Source of the DNA: Bacillota bacterium
GTDB taxonomy: Bacteria; Bacillota; Clostridia; Acetivibrionales; JANLFN01
NCBI GenBank assembly: GCA_023397675.1
Contig: JAEWTV010000082.1
Span: 18,413 to 82,412 of the forward strand
Length of the DNA stretch: 64,000 nt
Direction of reading: 5' to 3'
Shown: in pieces, positions 58,805 to 64,000 of the stretch
Layout of the letters: each line of letters opens with the position of its first letter
Position numbering within the stretch: the stretch's first letter is position 1
Made by a program: the position numbers and the translations under genes
Notes under the pieces: model-generated
Told to the model about the DNA's origin: nothing
Database searches by the model: none
Seen by the model: only the letters and a program-made list of their open reading frames with translations

Positions 58805-60595
58805 ATGATTCGAGCATTGTGTAAAATAGAGGAACTACTCAGGAAAAAATGGCTTATACTTTGCATTATAGCTGCTGCAGGAATAATTGTTTATGTTAAT
58901 AGCTTTTCTACACCATTTCATTTGGATGACTTTGGCTCTATAAGGGACAATTATTCTATAAGGGATCCACTGAATGTTGGTGAAATATGGAAGTTTTATT
59001 CAAACAGAGTTGTATTATACTTTACTTTATCAATAAATTATTTTATACATCAAACAGCCTACGAAGGTTATCATATAACCAATGTAGCAATTCATATCTT
59101 TAACGGATTAATTTTCTATTTTATATTGTATAATATTCTAAGTCTCAAGTACTTTAACGGCAAGAAAATTGCTACCTTCAAGCGTTTTGTCTGTATCCTT
59201 GCAGCGGTTATGTTTATTGTGCATCCAATGCAGGTTAATGCAGTAACATATATTGTACAGCGTACAGCCTCACTTGCTGCAACCTTCTATTTGCTGGCCA
59301 TATTCTTCTTTATTAAATTCCGTGTTCACGATAAAGTAAGATATTTTGTTCTGGTAATACTATTTACTATACTTGCAATGTTTACTAAGGAAAATACGAT
59401 CACAATACCTTTTATGCTTATATTTCTGGAGATTCTCTTCTTCCTCAAAGATGGAAAGACCTCCTGGAAAAAAAGGCTTTTATTCTGCTTTATATTATTG
59501 CTAACCGTACCTATAATACCTGGAACCATAAAATTTCTTCATGGTTACAGCCAAAGCGATCCTAATGGGGTATTCATGGCAAGTACTTCAATGAATAGAA
59601 TGTGGTACTTCTATACGTCATTAAATGTAATTGTTTTGTATATTAAGTTATTATTCATACCCGATCATCAAAACTTCGATTACAGCAACGACTTCCCTAT
59701 CTCTCATAATATCTGGGAGAACGGGTCTTATATATCACTTACAATTCTTGTTGTAATATTCCTTTTTGCAGTAAAAAACTTCAGAAAGAATAAGCTTATA
59801 ACTCTTGGAATTGTATGGTTTTTCATGGGTCTGGCTGTCGAATCAAGCTTTATTTCCATAAAGGATGTTTACTTTGAGCATAGGGTTTACTACCCTCTTG
59901 CCGGTTTCATAATTGCATTGGCAGGAATAGTTTTTGCAGAATTCAAGTCAAAAGACAGGAAACTGCTTGTAAAGAAGCCTCTGCTGTACTTTACAATACT
60001 ATCTGCAATTATTATAATAACAAATTCAGCACTTACTTTAAGGCGTAACTATGTATATTCAGATACTGTAAGGCTTTGGGCTGATGTTGTTAAAAACGCT
60101 CCAAGGAGTGACCGTGGCCACAGCTCTCTTGGTGCAAGCTATCTTGATTATTATGATCCAGATAAGGAAGATACAAAAATATATCTGAAAAAGGCTGAGG
60201 AAGAGCTTAAAATAGCTATTTCGCAGTATCCAAACAATGATACCGCTCACTGCAACCTTTCAAAGACATATTATCTCGAAGGTGAATATGATTTGGCAAT
60301 AAAGGAAGCTGAGGAAACAAACAAAATAAGCCCATCTGTGTATGCTTTTCACAACATGGGCGTGGCATATCAGAAAAAGGGTGATTTAAAAAATGCATTA
60401 TGGGCATTCCAATGTGGTTATAATAGAGATAAAAAGTGTGGTTTCATAATGGATGATTTAGGCAGCTATTATTATGAGCAGAAGGATTATGTAAATGCTA
60501 AGAAATACTATGAAGAGTACCAAAACAATGCTCCAACTAAAAGCAGCATAATAGCAGGAAGGCTAAAGGAAATTGATCAAATATTAAAGAAATAG
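58805..60595 (+). CDS. Multi-membrane-span protein with TPR domain (TMTC-like)
   Basis: A 596-residue protein with about twelve membrane segments to residue 420 followed by a cytoplasmic or external TPR domain (about 430-590; ELKIAISQYPNNDTAHCNLSKTYYLEGEYDLAIKEAEE is repeated in kind). The NSFSTPFHLDDFGSI start and HPMQVNAVTYIVQRTASLAATFYLLAI resemble GT-C fold glycosyltransferases of the TMTC/protein O-mannosyltransferase type, which use lipid-linked sugars. The Asp pair in HLDDF matches the conserved acidic residues in the first loop. Target and sugar are unknown. It is monocistronic. Confidence 0.82.
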   Translation: MIRALCKIEELLRKKWLILCIIAAAGIIVYVNSFSTPFHLDDFGSIRDNYSIRDPLNVGEIWKFYSNRVVLYFTLSINYFIHQTAYEGYHITNVAIHIFNGLIFYFILYNILSLKYFNGKKIATFKRFVCILAAVMFIVHPMQVNAVTYIVQRTASLAATFYLLAIFFFIKFRVHDKVRYFVLVILFTILAMFTKENTITIPFMLIFLEILFFLKDGKTSWKKRLLFCFILLLTVPIIPGTIKFLHGYSQSDPNGVFMASTSMNRMWYFYTSLNVIVLYIKLLFIPDHQNFDYSNDFPISHNIWENGSYISLTILVVIFLFAVKNFRKNKLITLGIVWFFMGLAVESSFISIKDVYFEHRVYYPLAGFIIALAGIVFAEFKSKDRKLLVKKPLLYFTILSAIIIITNSALTLRRNYVYSDTVRLWADVVKNAPRSDRGHSSLGASYLDYYDPDKEDTKIYLKKAEEELKIAISQYPNNDTAHCNLSKTYYLEGEYDLAIKEAEETNKISPSVYAFHNMGVAYQKKGDLKNALWAFQCGYNRDKKCGFIMDDLGSYYYEQKDYVNAKKYYEEYQNNAPTKSSIIAGRLKEIDQILKK

Positions 60596-60715
60596 CCTTA
60601 CAAAATATACAAGTTTTCTATAATGCATAGGAAAGTATAAATTCTCATTGACTTAATGCTTTCCGTAAAGTGCATTTCAAAAAAGTCTACCTTTTTATAA
60701 ATCCGTTGTTAAGCT

Positions 60716-61000
60716 TTAATACTCAGGTATTATAAGGGTTTCACCTGCACAAATATCACTTGAAGACATATTATTTAAGGATTTTATCTCATAAACAGTC
60801 TTTCTTACATCTCCATTGGGATTATACTGCTGAGCTATGTTCCAGAGTGTATCTCCCGGCTGAACACTGTGTTGTATATTTTCAGTTGGCTTATATCCAT
60901 AAGATGTTCCTACAAACAGAACTGTAATTAACAGTACAACCATTACTGTTACAAATGTGCAAAATCTTCTTTTGTTTTTTAATACATATTTTTTATTCAT
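60716..61000 (-). CDS. SOS-controlled LysM membrane protein (YneA-like)
   Basis: A 94-residue protein with a basic start, one membrane anchor (about 12-33) and a C-terminal LysM domain (about 45-92: HSVQPGDTLWNIAQQYNPNGDVRKTVYEIKSLN...IPEY). B. subtilis YneA is a small anchored LysM protein, divergent from lexA, that blocks division during the SOS response; topology, size and divergent location agree. The start is at ATG 61000 after GGGGTGAT. Two LexA boxes lie in its promoter. Confidence 0.88.
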   Translation of the reverse strand: MNKKYVLKNKRRFCTFVTVMVVLLITVLFVGTSYGYKPTENIQHSVQPGDTLWNIAQQYNPNGDVRKTVYEIKSLNNMSSSDICAGETLIIPEY

Positions 61001-61016
61001 ATTTATCACCCCATAA

Positions 61017-61030
61017 AGAACATTTGTTCT
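61017..61030 (-). promoter_or_regulatory. LexA box 1
   Basis: AGAACATTTGTTCT is a near-perfect match to the Gram-positive LexA operator (GAACnnnnGTTC). It overlaps the predicted start region of the LysM gene, about 17-30 nt upstream of its start codon. Confidence 0.9.
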
Positions 61031-61036
61031 ATAGTG

Positions 61037-61066
61037 ATTATATACCGAACAATTGTTCTGTGTCAA
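61037..61066 (-). promoter_or_regulatory. Promoter of the LysM gene
   Basis: On the minus strand TTGACA (61066-61061), 18-nt spacer, TATAAT (61042-61037). LexA box 2 fills most of the spacer. Confidence 0.8.
61046..61059. promoter_or_regulatory. LexA box 2
   Basis: CGAACAATTGTTCT contains a full GAAC-N4-GTTC dyad. It lies within the spacer of the LysM gene promoter. Confidence 0.92.
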
Positions 61067-61084
61067 CAATTTTTGCGAAAATAT

Positions 61085-61098
61085 CGAACATTAGTTTG
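61085..61098 (+). promoter_or_regulatory. LexA box 3
   Basis: CGAACATTAGTTTG has one intact arm and a weaker second arm. It overlaps the -35 element of the lexA promoter, fitting autoregulation with lower affinity. Confidence 0.82.
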
Positions 61099-61123
61099 AT
61101 ATTTTTATTTTATGTGCTATAAT
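61096..61123 (+). promoter_or_regulatory. Promoter of lexA
   Basis: TTGATA (61096-61101), 16-nt spacer, TATAAT (61118-61123), about 88 nt upstream of the lexA start. Confidence 0.7.
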
Positions 61124-61211
61124 AATAACGAAATGGTAATTAATAGCTTTTATTTTATATTTTTTTGTTTCAATTTTAATCTTGGATTAAATACTATTAT
61201 GAGGTGTTACT

Positions 61212-61856
61212 ATGCAAAAAAAACTCAGTGAAAAGCAGCAGCAAATACTGGATTTTTTGAATAAGACTATAGAAGAAAAGGGTTATCCCCCGTCAGTCAG
61301 GGAAATCTGCAGTGCAGTCGGTTTAAAGTCAACCTCCACCGTACATGCATACCTTGAAAAGCTTAATAAAAGCGGAATGATTCTTAAGGATGCCACGAAG
61401 CCAAGAGCTTTAAAGGTTATTAACGGCGGCGGAAACAGCAAGCCAAAGATTGATCCTGAAGCCTTTTATTCAAGAAAAGAGCTTGTGGATGTACCTATAG
61501 TTGGTAAGGTAACTGCAGGAATGCCAATACTTGCTGTTGAAAATGTAGAGGACACCTTCCCTGTTCCGCTTGATTTTGTTCAAAACTCAGATGCTTTTAT
61601 GCTGAGGGTTCGCGGAGACAGCATGATTGAGGCCGGTATCCTGAATAATGACCTGGTTCTTGTAAAACAGCAGTCCACTGCCAACAACGGCGATATAGTT
61701 GTTGCTCTTATTGAAGATGAGGCCACAGTAAAGACTTTTTACAAGGAAAAGGGTTATGTAAGACTTCAGCCCGAAAATAAGTTTTATGAACCGATAATTG
61801 TAACAGAAAATCTTTCGATTTTAGGCAAGGTTTCGGGTGTATTCAGAAAACTGTAA
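61212..61856 (+). CDS. lexA: LexA SOS repressor
   Basis: LexA represses DNA-repair genes until RecA filaments trigger its self-cleavage. The 214-residue protein has an N-terminal winged helix (residues 1-65; SVREICSAVGLKSTSTVHAYLEKL), the Ala102-Gly103 cleavage site in VTAGMPI, and the catalytic pair Ser137 (RGDSMIEAG) and Lys174 (ATVKTFYKEK) of the S24 domain. The ATG has GAGGTG upstream. It is autoregulated through box 3 and divergent from the LysM gene that box 1 and box 2 control. A terminator follows. Confidence 0.98.
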   Translation: MQKKLSEKQQQILDFLNKTIEEKGYPPSVREICSAVGLKSTSTVHAYLEKLNKSGMILKDATKPRALKVINGGGNSKPKIDPEAFYSRKELVDVPIVGKVTAGMPILAVENVEDTFPVPLDFVQNSDAFMLRVRGDSMIEAGILNNDLVLVKQQSTANNGDIVVALIEDEATVKTFYKEKGYVRLQPENKFYEPIIVTENLSILGKVSGVFRKL

Positions 61857-61868
61857 ACAATATTAATC

Positions 61869-61905
61869 AAGGCGTGCATTGTATATCATTGCACGCCTTT
61901 TATTT
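61869..61905. terminator. Terminator between lexA and the convergent flavoprotein gene
   Basis: AAGGCGTGCA (61869-61878) and TGCACGCCTT (61890-61899) form a perfect 10-bp stem, followed by TTTATTT on the plus strand. Confidence 0.9.
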
Positions 61906-61929
61906 ATACTCTGCTAAATTACACTCTCT

Positions 61930-62580
61930 TTAACTTGAAAGTGGCCTGGAAAAAAACTTTTCTTTTCCAACCTTCTTTATTTCTTTCCTTAATATAAAAC
62001 CCCCGAAAAATCTATACATAAATGGAGATATAAGCGGTTTGGACATTAGATTGAATGCCTCTTGTGGAATTGTTTCATTGTTATGAATTTTTTCTGCGAT
62101 TATATCGAGTAATTGAATTAGCTTTTTCATACTGCTGCCTGCCTCATCAAGTTTTTTACCGCCTATTAACTCACCTGGAGCAACTGCAAAACCTCCCATC
62201 CAATTAAATCCCATTTTATCTGCAAATAAGCTGCAGGTTTCGATCGCGCATTTACTTGCTTCTACTTCCGGGAATCCGCTGTTTGTTATAACCATTATTT
62301 CTCTGTCTTTACATGACAGGTTTTCTTTGTTTGATAAAGCTATTTCAAAAAGCTTCAAAACTGCAGCTGGAACAGAGTTTTCATATATAGGCAGACTTAA
62401 TATGATTTTATCAGCCTTATTAAAACTTTTTATAAACTCACTTTCATTACTTATTTGTTCATAAAGAAATACTTTATTTACTTCAAGCTGTTTATTTTCA
62501 AAATTCTCAATTATCTTATCTGCAATTGCCGCACTGTTACCTTTCTTTGAAACACTGCAAATCATAACTAAAATGTTCAT
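61930..62580 (-). CDS. Flavodoxin-like NAD(P)H-dependent FMN reductase-type protein
   Basis: A 216-residue flavodoxin-fold protein. The phosphate loop is CSVSKKGNSAAIADKI near residues 8-23, and SLPIYENSVPAAVLKLFE and VITNSGFPEVEASKCAIETC are positioned as in FMN-dependent reductases. Probably a cytoplasmic redox protein with FMN; the electron acceptor is unknown. It is 16 nt downstream of another flavodoxin-fold gene and a PadR regulator, so the three form one unit. Confidence 0.8.
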   Translation of the reverse strand: MNILVMICSVSKKGNSAAIADKIIENFENKQLEVNKVFLYEQISNESEFIKSFNKADKIILSLPIYENSVPAAVLKLFEIALSNKENLSCKDREIMVITNSGFPEVEASKCAIETCSLFADKMGFNWMGGFAVAPGELIGGKKLDEAGSSMKKLIQLLDIIAEKIHNNETIPQEAFNLMSKPLISPFMYRFFGGFILRKEIKKVGKEKFFSRPLSS

Positions 62581-62596
62581 AACAGTTCACCTATCC

Positions 62597-63139
62597 CTAT
62601 ATTAAATTCTTTAAGAAGCTTAAATCATTTGAATATGTAATTACTTCCGCACTGACATTTTTGCTGAAGGCAGCAAAATTGGAGTTCATTATAAAACTTT
62701 TAAAAGTATCAATTTCTTTTTTATTCATATTATCAGTGACACCAATACCGATTAACTCTGGATACTTATCATATCTGGGTTTCATTATTGTTTTCTTGTT
62801 TTTGTATGTTTGTAAAGGAAGAGAAAGCAGCTGCGCTCTGTCTATAAAGTTTTTGGTTTTAGAATTAAAACAACCGAACGCAATAGGAGCAATAATAATC
62901 ACCTTATCACTGGATAGATAATTCCTGTATATATCATTACATCCATCATTATTGCAGCATATTCCAGGATTTTTGTTCTGGCAATAATCACATGCTACAC
63001 AAAATTTCAAATTATAATTGTTAAGATTTATTTTTGTAAAATTCTCACCTAATTCGTTAATGTAAGTATTGAGTTGCTTTACATGCTCATTTTCCATTAC
63101 ATTGTTCTCGTTTAAACCACTTATAAAGGTTATTTTCAT
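62597..63139 (-). CDS. Flavodoxin family protein with Cys-rich loop
   Basis: A 180-residue flavodoxin-fold protein of the NADPH-dependent FMN reductase/iron-sulfur flavoprotein class. After KITFISGLNENN it has CVACDYCQNKNPGICCNNDGCNDIY (broken here as CxxCxxC and PGICC), the Cys-rich loop seen in iron-sulfur flavoproteins and in reductases that handle quinones or metals, then IAPIAFGCFNSKTKNFIDRAQ. It is shorter at the C-terminus than typical. Same operon as the PadR regulator. Confidence 0.8.
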   Translation of the reverse strand: MKITFISGLNENNVMENEHVKQLNTYINELGENFTKINLNNYNLKFCVACDYCQNKNPGICCNNDGCNDIYRNYLSSDKVIIIAPIAFGCFNSKTKNFIDRAQLLSLPLQTYKNKKTIMKPRYDKYPELIGIGVTDNMNKKEIDTFKSFIMNSNFAAFSKNVSAEVITYSNDLSFLKNLI

Positions 63140-63181
63140 AAATTGACCTCCGAAAAACTTAATTTATTCTCTGTTAGTAAA

Positions 63182-63733
63182 TTATAAATCAGCATCTTCC
63201 AATTTTTTAATAGTGTCCTCATACCATTTCATATTAAACTGTTCAAGCTTTGAACAATAATCAGCGGCTATACTCCAATAAATAGCATCCTTTTTCATGC
63301 ATTCGGTTGAAATATGTTCATCCTGTATATGTTCAATTCCTTCATCAGCTATTTTCATATGTTGTTTTGATAATTCAAGCTGTTTTTTCAGTTGATCAAT
63401 AATTATGTTTTTTTCTACATTTGAACTAAAATACAGCTTGACTAGAAAAGCGCTTCTAAGAGGCTGAACATCAATTGGACCTGAAATCCATTTAATCAGT
63501 TCTTCTCTACCCTTCTCTGTAATGTGGTAAAGCTTTGCATTAGGGGAATTGTCCTGATAAACTATTTCAACATTAACCAGCCCTTCTTCCCTCATTTGAT
63601 TCAAAGTAGGATAAATCTGACTTAAGCTTGCACCCCAGAAATGCTGTACTGATTCATCAAAATATCGTTTCAGTTGATAACCAGTCATATTCTGATAATT
63701 CAGAAAACCAAGTAAAGCATGTTTTAAAGACAA
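63182..63733 (-). CDS. PadR family transcriptional regulator
   Basis: A 183-residue regulator. The N-terminal winged helix is typical: SLKHALLGFLNYQNMTGYQL, then FWGASLSQIYPTLNQMREEGLV, and the C-terminal half is the helical Vir_act_alpha_C-type dimerisation domain. PadR proteins repress nearby detoxification genes and are released by small phenolic or lipophilic ligands. The start is TTG 63733 with AAGGGTG upstream; the ATG at 63739 would place it too near the site. It is 43 nt upstream of the two flavoprotein genes. Confidence 0.9.
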   Translation of the reverse strand: MSLKHALLGFLNYQNMTGYQLKRYFDESVQHFWGASLSQIYPTLNQMREEGLVNVEIVYQDNSPNAKLYHITEKGREELIKWISGPIDVQPLRSAFLVKLYFSSNVEKNIIIDQLKKQLELSKQHMKIADEGIEHIQDEHISTECMKKDAIYWSIAADYCSKLEQFNMKWYEDTIKKLEDADL

Positions 63734-63841
63734 TATCATCACCCTTTATATAATTACTTATATATGTAACTTTTTATCTATATAATACATTATATATCTT
63801 ATTAAAAAAAAGTAAATAACCTAATAAATAATTCTAAGCAT

Positions 63842-63868
63842 AAAAAAAGAGCTTACGCTCTTTTTTTA
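63842..63868. terminator. Bidirectional terminator before the IS200-type end
   Basis: AAAAAAAGAGC and GCTCTTTTTTT around TTAC. IS200 elements characteristically carry a terminator ahead of tnpA that shields it from outside transcription; this one is immediately outside or at the element's left end. Confidence 0.85.
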
Positions 63869-63880
63869 TATGTATTGTGT

Positions 63881-64000
63881 GACAACCTCCGGCTATGCCG
63901 GTGGATAAAAAGGCTTTAGCTCTGAACAAAAACTCCTATGATATAATGCAGGCGACTGACAATCGCAAGACAATAAACATAGGAGGTGTCGTATGAGTAA
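63881..64000 (+). mobile_element. Left end of an IS200-type insertion sequence (cut by the window edge)
   Basis: CCTCCGGC-TAT-GCCGGTGG at 63886-63904 is an imperfect hairpin with one T-T mismatch, as recognised by IS200/IS605 TnpA on single-stranded DNA. It is followed after about 90 nt by a strong ribosome binding site and an ATG, the arrangement of IS200 tnpA. The element continues beyond the window, so identity rests on the end structure only. Confidence 0.7.
63993..64000 (+). CDS. Start of an IS200-type transposase gene (partial)
   Basis: ATGAGTAA begins an ORF at the edge, with AGGAGG 6 nt upstream. Only the first two codons are visible (Met-Ser). A tnpA identity is inferred from the left-end hairpin and spacing. 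Confidence 0.55.

Noticed and set aside
60622..60676. Imperfect inverted repeat after the TMTC-like gene (AATGCA/TGCATT with GGAAAG/CTTTCC)
   Set aside because: Asymmetric internal bulge and no T tract directly after; it may be a weak terminator but the support is insufficient.
1..64000. CRISPR array, T-box, tRNA or rRNA genes
   Set aside because: No regularly spaced short repeats, no T-box sequence (AGGGTGG-type), and no cloverleaf or rRNA core sequence was seen on either strand.

Overview
This window reads as a low-GC, spore-forming anaerobic Firmicute of the clostridial type. Three complete gerA-type germinant-receptor operons, an IscR-led Fe-S operon, clostridial gene order around rplS-rbgA-rnhB, and AT-rich intergenic DNA with strong sigma-A promoters support this. 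The family resemblance is closest to the Ruminiclostridium / Clostridium cellulolyticum group, but that placement is an inference from gene content.

Layout. 0-5.8 kb: the end of a PBP2-type transpeptidase gene, a biotin transporter gene (bioY) under a near-perfect BirA-type operator, a small protein with three 14-residue repeats, a GNAT acetyltransferase, a Xer-type recombinase, and a WYL regulator next to a DJ-1/PfpI protein. 5.8-15.4 kb: two divergent germinant-receptor operons, minus strand A-C-D-B and plus strand A-C-D-B-B'. 15.4-24 kb: ThyX-like protein, LysE exporter, GntR regulator, purB, a 0.2-kb palindromic MITE-like element, an aspartate aminotransferase, the full copy of a dispersed structured repeat, and a dipeptidase. 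24-30 kb: the conserved cluster rplS-rbgA-rnhB-(FliK-like)-(FlhB-like)-yraN, then a divergent LytR-CpsA-Psr gene. 30-42.6 kb: HAD phosphatase, M18 aminopeptidase, PHP phosphatase, iscR-iscS-iscU-mnmA, rarA coupled to an unusual membrane-anchored LarA homologue, and an HtrA protease with a secreted partner. 42.8-47 kb: third germinant-receptor operon (A-C-B-D). 47-51.4 kb: accessory region with SDR, MerR-controlled membrane protein, lipoprotein, GNAT, and two partial copies of the structured repeat. 51.4-58.6 kb: glyA behind a tandem glycine riboswitch, AIR-synthase-like, DUF2225, VanW, thiI and a second cysteine desulfurase. 58.8-64 kb: TMTC-like membrane protein, SOS pair lexA / LysM protein with three LexA boxes, two flavin reductase-like proteins, a PadR regulator, and the left end of an IS200-type element running off the window.

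How the genes work together. The window holds several self-contained modules: nutrient sensing by dormant spores (three receptors), sulfur mobilisation for Fe-S clusters and tRNA thiolation (two desulfurases, IscU, MnmA, ThiI), glycine/one-carbon metabolism under riboswitch control, biotin uptake under biotin-dependent repression, and SOS control of cell division.

The most unusual signal is a GC-rich repeat of about 550 nt. It is complete at 21.1-21.7 kb, represented by its 5' half at 48.0-48.2 kb and by its 3' half at 50.4-50.8 kb. Several hairpins are kept between copies by compensatory base changes, and a conserved loop can form a pseudoknot. No conserved reading frame explains it, so it behaves like a structured RNA or a structured non-autonomous mobile element. 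I could not assign it to a known family.
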